Source of the DNA: Austropuccinia psidii
Taxonomy: Eukaryota > Basidiomycota > Pucciniomycetes > Pucciniales > Sphaerophragmiaceae
DNA length: 64,000 nt
Direction of reading: 5' to 3'
Assembly: GCA_023105745.1 (NCBI GenBank)
Contig: JALGQZ010000013.1
Coordinates: 3,879,501 to 3,943,500, forward strand
The notes under the pieces are model-generated. The model saw only the letters and a program-made list of their open reading frames with translations, was not told the origin of the DNA and did not search any database. Of the stretch, positions 55,513-64,000 are shown in pieces (positions within the stretch are counted from its first letter, which is position 1; each line of letters begins with the position of its first letter). Made by a program: the position numbers and the translations under genes.

Positions 55513-55777
55513 AGATCTGCAACAATCTGGTACTCTTTGTGCTGCAATGCATTGTTGTAAGCCTTCTGCCTGGCTTTGTAAATATCCACTGAGGCTTCTT
55601 GTGGCAGTGTCAGCTCTTTATGAAGGTAAAACAGTTTTATCAGCTTCAGAATGACACAATTTATTAATTTGAAGGTCATCAACTGACCCTTGTCCTTCTT
55701 TAACTGATTGGCTTCTGCCATAATCTTGTCTATAAACTTTCTGGGAGCTGCTTGAGGGGTTATAGCTGGCTCCTGAT
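55272..55777 (-). pseudogene. ORF1 exon 2, C1
   Basis: Same protein as C2 42591-43240 (DLWKNCMNSYLTVRKFLG, NGWHQ where NGWHP is expected) but it ends at TAA 55272, before the terminal DAMEN helix, so this copy is truncated. Confidence 0.55.
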
Positions 55778-55842
55778 CTGGTTGAAGGCATATTTTATGA
55801 TTAAAAAGCTTTTAAATAGTAAATTTACACCACAAAACTTAC
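55778..55842 (-). other. Predicted 65-bp phase-1 intron with Gag-Pol ATG, C1
   Basis: Donor GTAAGT, acceptor TTCAACCAG, same length as in C2; ATG at 55791-55789, 14 nt from the intron end. Confidence 0.55.
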
Positions 55843-56040
55843 TATTGGCCAAATTATTAGCTTTCCGAAGAGTATTAATTATATCCGAGTTAATCAATTC
55901 AGAAGAAATTGGTTCAGGTTGATTATTCTGAGTCACAATAACAGTACTATTATGGTCAGAATTAACAGTACTGGCAGGAATAATGCTGGTAACGTTTGAG
56001 GCTGTTTCAATGTTTTCTTCTCATACCACATTGTCAGACA
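55843..56040 (-). CDS. ORF1 exon 1, C1
   Basis: 198 nt, V-S-D-N start. The upstream acceptor has become GA|TG (AG lost), so exon 1 may no longer be spliced in. Confidence 0.4.
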
Positions 56041-56242
56041 TCAAATTAATAAAAAATCCAATTAATTAAGTAAAAAAAAGGTATTTCAAAAAAGAAATAA
56101 AAATATAACCTCATGTATAATATGAAAAGATTATTCTTTTATAGATTTTTTGAATGATAAGTATTTTTTATATGTTTTTTAAATTTTTCAATATAAGAAA
56201 AAGGATTAAAAAGAGTGAAAAAAATATTTCACAGGTAAAATA
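56041..56242 (-). other. 5' leader of C1
   Basis: AT-rich leader, no gene seen. Confidence 0.4.
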
Positions 56243-56259
56243 TCATGGCTGGGCCCCCA
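56243..56259 (-). other. Primer-binding site, C1
   Basis: TGGGGGCCCAGCCATGA on the minus strand, as in C2. Confidence 0.6.
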
Positions 56260-56877
56260 AATGTAAGGTGTTGATATGAAGCTTTGATTAAAAATGAAGT
56301 ACTTTTCCTGTCCTCAAAATTTTTATAAGGTGAAATATAATTAAGAATAGTAAGAAATAGTATTTTTAAGAGAAAACACACCAATTTCATTGTTTTTAAC
56401 CCTATAAGTATAAAACAATAATATTATACAGATTTATTGTTTTACCAACAATAAAGATTTATCCAAAAATACTCTACAAGAGATATTCAAGGCTACAAAA
56501 GAAATTTCTTCAAGAGAAATTTCAATTGGAATCAATTGAGAAAAGAAATGAAAGCAATTAATTAAGTAACAGAGTCTTTAAAAAGATATTTAAAGAGAAA
56601 ACACACCCAAAAGTGACCAGAGTGAATTTGGAAACATAGTGACAAAGCTAACAGTGATGAAAGATGCTTTAATTCACTTTTGGGGTGGTTCAAGGGGTAA
56701 AAATGATTATAAGAGTTACAAACAATTACTATAATTATTTTTTCACGTGTTTGAAAGGTTTATAATGATCTATAAAGATTGGTTGTAATCTTTAATTGAT
56801 CTTTTTAACAATGTTTAAACTAATTATAAATGGAAAAGATTCTAACATGAAGAGAAAAGAGGGGCAAAGAGAAAATT

Positions 56878-56885
56878 CTTTTATA
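56878..56885 (-). promoter_or_regulatory. TATA-like box in C1 5' LTR
   Basis: TATAAAAG on the minus strand at the family-C position. Confidence 0.5.
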
Positions 56886-57205
56886 GCCATCAATTTTCTT
56901 ACTCCAAAAGTGATATTTACTCTTGCTTGTCGTGGAAAACACTCTGACAACAGAAAAGCCAATTATGGCATCAGTGAACCCTGGTTTAGACCCAAAAAGG
57001 GCTGGTTTTAGCCATTTTAGACCCTTAAATCAGCCATTACTATAGCAATACCTGGCCTAGAGCCTTCAAAACATGTCAGAATGAGTGTAAGAGACATATA
57101 AGACAGTCAAAACTGTTTTTACTAAGATTGTTCTATCTTAGGGGTAGTTTTACCCTCTTGGAAACAGTTAAAACTGCCCTGGTTGGTATCAAAAGCTCAT
57201 CATCA

Positions 57206-57232
57206 ATTGAGTCACGGACCCTGTGACTCAAT
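57206..57232. promoter_or_regulatory. Paired TGAGTCA palindrome in C1 5' LTR
   Basis: Same 10-bp inverted arms as at 38948 and 41121. Confidence 0.4.
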
Positions 57233-58058
57233 TCCAGGCCATAATTGATGAACTTTTGTGTGTATTTTGACATCTCACGCCTGTCAGCAAGGATTTTGGG
57301 GGTCTGGCTCCCCCTTAGAGCTAGAGTTCCTTTTCCCCCCCAAATTTAATCTTTCCAATTTATTTTTTCCTTTAATTCCTAATCATGTATTATACTTACA
57401 GTTTACATATGTAATTCAATTAGGTTTTACAGTACACTACTGTAATAATTGACACCTCATATGTAAATCAATGTTCACTTATGTAATACACGCGCACATT
57501 TTGACAATTCAATAGAATTCAAATGAAAATACTGCAATTCCTCATAACTTCCAAACTATACACAACACCTCAATTTTGACACAAAAATTGATGATTAACA
57601 CTACATCTGATGTGAATTAAATTAAGTTTTTGATTATTTTCAACTTTTATACAGAAAATACAAAAAACTTAATTTAGCTTATTTAGAGCTGAGTTACAGA
57701 AATTTCACTCAGAGGTGACCCCACCTAATTTTTTATAAGGCATCCAATGGTGAAATAAATTTTATATGTTTATTTGTTGAATAAAATTTTATGATAAATT
57801 TTATTTAACCTCTTTCCAAAATTATTTTATTTTTGGTAATTTTGTTTGAAATTCATTCTTACTTAATTTTTTCAAGTAAAAATGTGTTTTTACAATTTTA
57901 AAATTTAATGTATTTTTATTCTTAAATTATAATTAATTTTTTTATTTTGTATATAAATTCATATCTATATTTTAATTTTTATTTTAACAATATAAATAAA
58001 TTTATTTTATTTATGTTTGTGGTCTTTTGGGTATATGAAAATACCTCTAAGGCTAACA

Positions 58059-58063
58059 GAATT
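58059..58063. repeat. Target-site duplication GAATT of C1, right
   Basis: Direct repeat of 38020-38024. Confidence 0.82.
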
Positions 58064-58734
58064 GACCATTCTCTTTGCCTTCTTGAACTCCCATTACCTC
58101 ACTGGGTGATCTGGTTGCGGCTGATTTGATTGGACCTTTACCTCTCAGCATTGATGGCAAGAAGTATGCCCTAATAATTCAGGACTCATATTCCATATTG
58201 ACTTCTGTATTTCCACTTGCCAACAAATCTGAGGCTAAGAATCAGGTATGTTTTTGGGTTCTTTGCTTTATCAATTCCACCAACTTCAAGATCAGAGCTT
58301 TAAAGACTGATGATAGGGCCCAATTTCATAATAAAAGTCTTGATGAATTATTATTGGAGCATGGTAAAATCCATGAATGGTCAATCCCATATGAACATCA
58401 TCATAATGGTAAGATTGAGCAGACAAACAGGACCATATCTGAGATAGAAAGTAATTTCCTTGTTGCCAAAAACCTACCAACAATCTTGTGGCCATATGCC
58501 TTCAAGAATGCAGTGTGGATTTTCAACTTCACTCTGCATGCAGATAGCCAACAAACACCTTATGAGGCTGTTGGTGGGATGAAACCTTCCCTAGTTGCTC
58601 TACGTGTTTTTGGCACTAGATATTATGCATATGATCAGTTGTCTTGGAAATATATGTCCTCTAAAGGAATTGTTGAATATCATTTAGGTATAACTCCTGA
58701 TTCAAAAGGCTGGTTATTTTGGCTTCTTGATTGA
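58064..58734 (+). pseudogene. Copia integrase core
   Basis: GDLVAADLIGPLP, then KTDDRAQFHN and HHNGKIEQTNRT give the D, D, E residues. The end has the Copia features TPYEAVGGMKPS and LRVFGTRYYAY. Stop TGA before QNV at 58732. Confidence 0.85.
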
Positions 58735-58743
58735 CAAAATGTT

Positions 58744-59358
58744 GTGTGTTCTGCCAGCATCAAGTTTGATGAAGATTCTTTTTCCACAGCAAAAGAAAAT
58801 AATGCCGGAGTTCTATCTTTGAAAAAAATCAACAATGTCTTTGACACCTCAATGAGAAAATTCCTGGAGTGGCAAGATTCTTATATCTCTACCATTAATC
58901 CAAGTCATGATTTTGTGGAGACCAAACTGAAAGATTTTCATTTGGTGATGTTGTCAAATGAGTCTAATCAGTCAAAGAATGCTGTTGCAGAGGAGTTGAA
59001 GAGTATGAATGATCAGGATGTGTTTGAAGTTTTTAATTTATCTCATGCTTTGAAGGAAGTTCCCCATGAATCAATCTTGGGTACCAAATGGGTTTTCACA
59101 AAGAAGCAAAACCCAGAGAGATTCAAGGGAAGCCTAGTTGCAAGGGGATTTAGGAAAATTCACAGTATAAACTCTGAAGAAAATTTCTCTCCTACTCAAA
59201 CCTTTGGTGCACTGAAAATGCTATTCTCCATTGCATGTTCAAATAGCTGGTCAATATGCACTTTTGATGTTAAAGTTGCTTTTCTTCACAGTTTGATTAA
59301 AAAATGGTCTATATTTGGCCACCAAAAGGAATTTTTACCCCAAAACACTCTGTTCTGA
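58744..59358 (+). pseudogene. Copia RT, N-terminal half
   Basis: RVT_2-type motifs ILGTKWVFTKKQNPERFKGSL, VARGF, FSPTQTFGALKMLFSIA, TFDVKVAFLHS. The frame is lost after AFLHSLIKKW. Confidence 0.83.
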
Positions 59359-59702
59359 AACTAAAGAAAGCACTTTATGGTACTAAGCAAGCAGCTAGAT
59401 GCTGGTGGCTTCATTTGAAGGATATCTTACACCAAATTGGTTTTTGAATGAACGGTGAAGACCCCAGCACATACTATTATGATTCCCTAAAGGGAAAGGC
59501 TGTCTTATGGATTCATGTCAATGATTGGGCCCTTACTGGATCATCAATAGAAGTCTTGGATTATATCTCTGATTAAATGAACAAGCGATTGCAAATCAAG
59601 TGGGATACTAAAATTACCGGTCTGGTTTGATTATCAATTGAAAAGGTTCTCAAGGGTTATAAATTCTCTCAAACTGACCTAATTGACAAACTAATTAACT
59701 TA
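59359..59702 (+). pseudogene. Copia RT, middle, frameshifted
   Basis: KKALYGTKQAARCWW and IHVNDWALTG can be read; the catalytic YVDD is HVND, so the site is dead. Several stops. Confidence 0.75.
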
Positions 59703-60434
59703 ATGCCAAGAAGGATAACCTTTTCTTTGCCTTTACCACCACATTGTAAACTGGAATCAGCTACTTCTAACATATTGGACAATGAATATCTGAAATGCAT
59801 AGGTATACTGTTATACATTGCACAGGGCTCAAGACCTGATATATATTATGCTGTCAACTACCTAGCTAGATTTTATATGGGAACTAATGCTTCTCATTGG
59901 GAAGCCTTGGAGCACCTCATTGCATACATGCATGGAACTGGAACATTGGGAATTCAAATTACTGGATCAGATCTTTGCCTGACTTTAAGAACATATGTCA
60001 ATGCCAACTGGCGTGGTGAGGGGGATAGATCAACCCATGGTTTTTTACTATTGCATGGTAAACACCCTATTTTATGGCAATTGAAAAAACAGGCAACTGT
60101 TGCTACATCCACAGCTCAAGCCGAATATATTGCCCTATTATTTTCCACAAGGGAATGTCTATGGATATTGAACTTATATTGGCCTTTGCTTTATGACCCT
60201 ACCCCAACACTTTTTTCAGACAATAAGGCGGCCACACGGATTGCAACTGACTCAATTAGTTGGAGGAGGACTAGACATCTCATCCGTGAATTCAACTTAA
60301 TTAACGAATATATCACAAGAGGAAAGATTTATCTAAGATGGCTTGGGACAAATGAACAAATGGCTGAAATTCTGACCAAGCCTATTGGCCCTCTCAATGT
60401 GAAGAAATTTATTGATGCTATCAATTTTGCATAG
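59703..60434 (+). pseudogene. Copia RT C-terminus and RNase H
   Basis: CIGILLYIAQGSRPDIYYAVNYLARF (RT end), YVNANWRGEGDRSTHGF (Asp of DADW is Asn), ATSTAQAEYIAL, DNKAATRIA, RTRHLIREFNLINEYI and AEILTKPIG, the standard Copia end. Natural stop TAG at 60432. Confidence 0.87.
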
Positions 60435-60443
60435 CATACTGTT

Positions 60444-60454
60444 ATGGAGGGGAG
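60444..60454 (+). other. Polypurine tract of the Copia element
   Basis: ATGGAGGGGAG directly before the 3' LTR. Confidence 0.65.
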
Positions 60455-61317
60455 TGTTGTATATTTGACATATACAGAATAAATGACACAAAACCTAACT
60501 AAATGATATTAAAAATGCATATTCATTATTAATATAAATACAATATAAAATACTAAAAAACCCACTCTTCCAAGAAAATCTTCCTTGGGGGATATTTTTT
60601 CCTATCTTTTATTTCTTATTTGATAACTAACTATTTATACTATTTTTAAAATTATCAGGTATGCTTTCAAGGGGAGATTTTTTCCTATTTTTTATTTCTT
60701 ATTTGATAACTAACTATTTATACTATTTTTATAATTATCAGGTGCGCTTTCAAGGGGAGATTAAATATAAATATTAATTGTGGGGCTCAGTCTTTGCCAT
60801 ATTTGATGATTTGGGACTTTCTGATTTCTGAGGCAAAATTCATGTGAGAAAGGCCCAAATCAGATGCAGAATGGGCCAACATGAGCAAGCACCCCAAACA
60901 CCATGGGACCCTCCATTCAGTTTTGAACCTTTCCTCTATTTGTTTTTCAATATTTTTTTACAAAAAAATCACGTCGTTATGTTAAAGGAAATTAGTACAA
61001 CAAAAATTCAAAAAAAAGTGATATAAAACAAGGTAGGGGGCGGTTCCAAAAAGCCATAAGAAAAAGATGTGTGGCATGAAAAGAAGCCCCCCGGTGGCCT
61101 GTATGACCCTGTGACACCTGAAAATACGGCATGACTGATTTTGAAATCAGTCAGTCTGATTTTCTTGTTTCCCAGGGCCAAATCAGGCAAAGACTGAGCC
61201 CCACTAATTAATCTAGTATCGAATACAAACATAGTTATCACTAGTATTTAGTAGAAATAGTATTAATATTCTCGTTGTTATATGAAAGAAAATACTCAAT
61301 CCATTAACGTAATAATA
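60455..61317 (+). mobile_element. 3' LTR of the Copia element, with MITE insertion
   Basis: 433 bp without the MITE and one TAATT copy. Aligns with the 5' LTR on both sides of the insertion. Confidence 0.87.
60780..61204. mobile_element. 425-bp MITE in the Copia 3' LTR
   Basis: Perfect 19-bp terminal inverted repeats (GTGGGGCTCAGTCTTTGCC and its complement), then less exact arms. Flanked by TAATT at 60775-60779 and 61205-61209. The uninterrupted Copia 5' LTR shows the empty site. No transposase ORF, so non-autonomous; superfamily not assigned. Confidence 0.85.
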
Positions 61318-61322
61318 AGCTC
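61318..61322. repeat. Target-site duplication AGCTC of the Copia element, right
   Basis: Direct repeat of 35845-35849. Confidence 0.8.
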
Positions 61323-61334
61323 AGACTGAATCCC
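61323..61334. mobile_element. Terminal fragment of the foldback element
   Basis: AGACTGAATCCCC completes the right arm; its complement corresponds to the left terminus GGGATATTCATTCTTGGGC near 35057. Confidence 0.5.
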
Positions 61335-61339
61335 CTTAT

Positions 61340-61892
61340 TTAAGGGGAGTCGGTCTTTGACTGATTTTGCCTTGTGACACCATCAAATCCGCCTGCCAGA
61401 TTTCAAAATCAGGCACACCAGATATTCAGATATCTCAGGCCAATACAGTATGCTTGCCAATAGCCCCCCACTTTTACTTCATTGTCTTTTTTCATTTTTT
61501 CAAATAAAAATATAAATCTTCCTTCAAAAATCGTGCAAGTATAAAATATCAAAAGTGAGGAAAATTTTGAATTAGAAGATTTGATTCCCCCTAGAAAAAA
61601 AAGGGGTCAGGACTGGGTGCGGGAAGGCTTGCCAGATTGGTTGGTTTTTTCTTCTGATAAATGTGGCTTCCCACAGGTGTTTTGGGACCCCCCCTATTGT
61701 TTAGAGTACAACCAGTTTTCTGTCTATTTGCAAATCCTCCCAATAATCGTCTCATAAAACTATCACCATTCTTTCCAGCTTTCAAGCCTTTCTATTTCTG
61801 TTGGGCGTTATGTCTCCAGTGGCTCAGTCTTTACTGGAAATAGTCCAAATCAGAAATCGGATTTGGGCCTAAATCAAGAGCCCCTTTTTTTT
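61340..61892. mobile_element. Possible degenerate MITE
   Basis: Starts GGGGAGTCGGTCTTTG followed by CTGATTTTGCC, close to the terminus of the 425-bp MITE (GGGGCTCAGTCTTTGCC). The right end (TAAATCAAGAGCCCC) is a weaker match, and another terminus-like stretch lies inside near 61811. No ORF. Confidence 0.35.
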
Positions 61893-62871
61893 TTAAAAAA
61901 AACCGGGGGAGTCAATGCTGTACAGTACGTCCACGGGGTCATTGGTCCGGTAAATACATCTTGACAAAATGGAAGCTCCTGGTGGTGTAGTTACCTTGTC
62001 AGGTTTTGAAATCCTCTAGCTGCATCTAAGATTGAATCTGTGCTGTAAGCGTTGATGCGCTCTTTTTGTTTTCTTGAGTGTTCTTCACTGAACTTCCAGC
62101 TTTCCTACCTGTAAAGAGGACAGAAGAGTAGGAGGAAATGGGAGGGGTTTCCCACCTCCCACAATGTGGGCATAGCTCATGTATTGTGTAGGCATCGTGC
62201 ATGGTCCGAGTGAGAAGGCTGAGGAACACTTTTTTCCGTTACCGAGCAGTGAGCACATCATTGGGTTTCAGACTTCGGCAAGGTTTTTTGAGCCTACTGC
62301 GTAGAGTACAGAAATATACTGTTCTACAAATTCCTAGTTAAACTGCAGGGATTCACTATCCATGCATTCTTTACACAAGATTGGCATTCGAATTTCGACA
62401 CGACATTTCGATCCGAAACAGTGTACTGTACTGTTGTACAAAATACAAGTACTGTACAGTACTGTACTGTAAGTACAGTAGCACGGTGATTGAAGTTTCT
62501 TATGCAACAGAGACTGTGCTGTACGGAATTTGGCGCAGTTGTATTTTCCTCTAGTTGAGTTTTGATATTGAAAGCTTAACTTTGATTACTATTGGATGTT
62601 ACTGGGACAATTCATCCTGCCCTTCATTTATGAGTATAATTCCCTTCATCGCGAGATCAACGGCTGCTTGTCCTTGTAGGAGGTGATTGTCGCCCTCCGG
62701 AAATAAGCAAGACTAGACCGGTTTGTTTTTGGCATTTGTTATCCGAATGCTTGGCTGAAATTTCTTATTACATACTTTTCTGTCTGCTGGACTAAAAACT
62801 AGCAGACTTTGCACCTCTAAAGCCAAGGTCATCATCACTCATCGTCAATTTCATCTTCAGGTTGCTCGAAC
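61893..62871. other. Non-repetitive stretch, no gene assigned
   Basis: Composition shifts towards more G and C and CpG, and TE features stop. Apart from the GTAC repeat I see no ORF that I can support. It may contain promoter or small exons of the gene that may start at 62872. Confidence 0.35.
62420..62482. repeat. GTACTGTAC-type palindromic repeat
   Basis: About 60 bp of overlapping GTACTGTACA and TACAGTAC units, self-complementary over most of the length. A shorter version (TGTACAGTACGT) is at 61918-61930. Could form a cruciform or hairpin; no known role. Confidence 0.6.
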
Positions 62872-63039
62872 ATGGGCATCGCTAAAACGCAAGAAAATTT
62901 TCTTCGTTATCTATCATCCCTCCCGCCTGGCGAAAATCCATTCCCCCTTGCCCAGAAGTATGCTGAGGAGCAATTCGCGGTATGTTTAGCAATAAGAACC
63001 AAGCTAGGGCAGCGCGTGTTTGCGAAGACATCACACTAA
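62872..63039 (+). CDS. Possible first exon of a host gene
   Basis: An ATG opens 55 codons beginning MGIAKTQENFLRYL. After exactly 36 codons there is a strong phase-0 donor, GCG|GTATGT at 62980, so the likely coding exon is 62872-62979, and the rest to TAA 63037 would be intron. Base usage is mixed and non-repetitive, unlike the TEs. I do not recognise the product and could not place the next exon. Confidence 0.35.
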   Translation: MGIAKTQENFLRYLSSLPPGENPFPLAQKYAEEQFAVCLAIRTKLGQRVFAKTSH

Positions 63040-63484
63040 TCAGTTTAATGTTTATGCTTTGTGTTCATCGTTAAGAGTTATTATATTCCAACATGGTCTT
63101 CATGGTTGACTTTGGTAATGATCTTTATGTAAAGCATCAAGAACTTGCCAAAAACTCTCTATCGTGTATGGAAACAAAGCTCATTTTGGCATTGAACTCT
63201 TGGCTAGAGTTATTTCTCAATCAAGCTACATTCTTTATGTGCTGCTCAGCACTAAATCTCTCCGGATAGGAAGCATCACACTTTGTAAGGATTTTTTTCT
63301 ACGTAAGCAAACCGCTTTGAAAATGTTAGACTGGTAATCATTCTTGACAGATCGCGTATGGAAAGTAGACACCGTCTGTGTTTCACCAATTTTGGCACTG
63401 TGCTATTGTACATGTTAGTAGCGACGACTTGTTACGAGTTTCTTACCAAAAAGGAAATTGATGTGCTCTTTGCCGCTAACTGCC
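63040..63484. other. Region without a supported gene
   Basis: Mixed composition, many stops in all frames. It could be intron or intergenic DNA next to the possible exon at 62872. Confidence 0.3.
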
Positions 63485-63676
63485 TCATCCATGTTTTTGA
63501 AAATCGTTTGCTTCAGTCGGATTGATTGAAACCATTCCAGAATTGATATCGGCTTTTCCCAATGCAATCATCTCACTCAGTTGGGCAGTTACCCTCCGTG
63601 TAGCCAAGTACCTTTTCTTGTTTTGGATGGACTGGTAAGACCAACCTTCTTTAGCTGCAATTTTATACCTAATCAT
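63485..63676 (-). CDS. Hypothetical short ORF or exon
   Basis: 63 codons with balanced composition (KEGWSYQSIQNKKRYLATRR, LSEMIALGKADINSG). The frame is open 15 codons upstream of the Met. A TTGCAG acceptor-like site inside it suggests it could be part of a spliced exon. The overlapping plus-strand ORF at 63581-63988 looks less protein-like. Not recognised. Confidence 0.22.
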   Translation of the reverse strand: MIRYKIAAKEGWSYQSIQNKKRYLATRRVTAQLSEMIALGKADINSGMVSINPTEANDFQKHG

Positions 63677-64000
63677 GCAGAAAGAATGACCAAATCCGGC
63701 GGCGTTACTGAGATCGCCTTTTTATTGCTTTCTTCAATGTATCTAACAGGTGTAAGCATTCGAAAAAATATGCTATTTTCTGGTGTTAGATATCACAAAA
63801 CCACTCACCTGAAGTTTTTCAGGCTTTATCTGGCTCACCTTCCTTCACGCTGTCTCAATTTATGGGCCGATAAAAAGTCGTCAGACCCTTGCAACTTGGC
63901 CACTAAACGTGTCTTTCTGGTTACCATTAATTATCGTAACAGGCAAGCCTTTTCAGTAAAATTACGTATGTGCAAACACTTTTTTTAATAATTTTTAAAG
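63677..64000. other. Region without a supported gene, right edge
   Basis: A plus-strand ORF (63581-63988) spans it but has no recognisable motif; no RNA gene or repeat seen. Confidence 0.25.

Larger units (their letters stand above)
38025..58058 (-). mobile_element. Ty3/Gypsy chromovirus C1, interrupted by C2
   Basis: Minus-strand element, LTRs 56262-58058 (5') and 38025-39821 (3'), both 1797 bp, TSD GAATT. Split by C2 (40287-50343) in the integrase C-terminal region; coding resumes in place across the AAATC repeats. Several frameshifts and stops. Confidence 0.92.
56262..58058 (-). mobile_element. 5' LTR of C1
   Basis: 1797 bp; TATA-like box 56878-56885; intact bZIP palindrome 57206-57232. 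It starts TGTTAGCC (G-to-T in the fourth base). Confidence 0.9.
35850..61317 (+). mobile_element. Ty1/Copia retrotransposon, interrupted by Gypsy C1 and a MITE
   Basis: LTRs of 432-433 bp once the MITE is removed (35850-36281 and 60455-61317), TSD AGCTC, polypurine tract before the 3' LTR. Domain order gag-protease-integrase-RT-RNase H identifies Copia. The C1 insertion (GAATT) lies between the GAG-pre-integrase region and the integrase core. Many stops and degraded catalytic motifs. Confidence 0.9.

Noticed and set aside
63581..63988. 135-codon plus-strand ORF at the right edge
   Set aside because: Composition not protein-like (many Phe, Leu, Ser, Cys), no motif; the antisense frame is at least as plausible.
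1..64000. tRNA, rRNA or CRISPR-like arrays
   Set aside because: No cloverleaf-like or regularly spaced repeat pattern found by reading; the direct repeats present are LTRs and TSDs.

Overview
The window looks like repeat-dominated chromosomal DNA of a fungus. The AT-rich composition, nested Ty3/Gypsy chromoviruses with LTRs of about 1.8-2 kb, a Ty1/Copia element, MITEs and short GT-AG introns would fit a rust fungus; the Gag and Pol proteins remind me of elements in Austropuccinia psidii. That is recognition from memory, not a database result. Roughly 61 of the 64 kb is transposable element. Only the last ~2 kb (from about 61.9 kb) has a different, more GC-rich texture and may hold host gene pieces.

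Left edge (1-4.8 kb): the 5' part of a minus-strand Gypsy element (family A): start of Gag-Pol, an overlapping spliced ORF1, leader, primer-binding site and a long LTR. Nest 1 (4805-34706): a minus-strand family-B Gypsy (B1; TSD GATCC) is split by a 19.3-kb plus-strand insertion (TSD GTCCA at 9744 and 29025). The insertion is a head-to-tail dimer, LTR-body-LTR-body-LTR. The two bodies are nearly identical and the middle LTR is a chimera of the outer two, so the dimer arose by recombination between LTRs.

Nest 2 (about 35.06-61.33 kb): a foldback/MITE element with long inverted arms received a Copia element (TSD AGCTC). The Copia received a minus-strand family-C Gypsy (C1; TSD GAATT). C1 received a plus-strand family-C Gypsy (C2; TSD AAATC). 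A separate 425-bp MITE (TSD TAATT) sits in the Copia 3' LTR. All nesting levels are closed by matching target-site duplications, which gives a clear insertion order.

All pol genes carry stops or frameshifts, so no copy looks autonomous, but the domains are clear: Gag capsid and CCHC knuckle, aspartic protease, RT, RNase H, zinc-binding and DDE integrase, and a C-terminal chromodomain in the Gypsy families.

The most interesting signal is at the 5' end of all three Gypsy families. A second protein (ORF1), recognisable by a GW(N/H)P motif, lies in the frame +1 to Gag-Pol and overlaps its N-terminal part for about 400-700 nt. ORF1 appears to be assembled by splicing: every family shows a phase-1 acceptor before an exon 1, and a short phase-1 intron of 65, 68 or 88 bp with conserved position and length within a family. 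In families B and C the first ATG of the Gag-Pol frame lies inside that intron, 8-14 nt before its acceptor. Splicing would therefore switch the transcript from Gag-Pol to ORF1.
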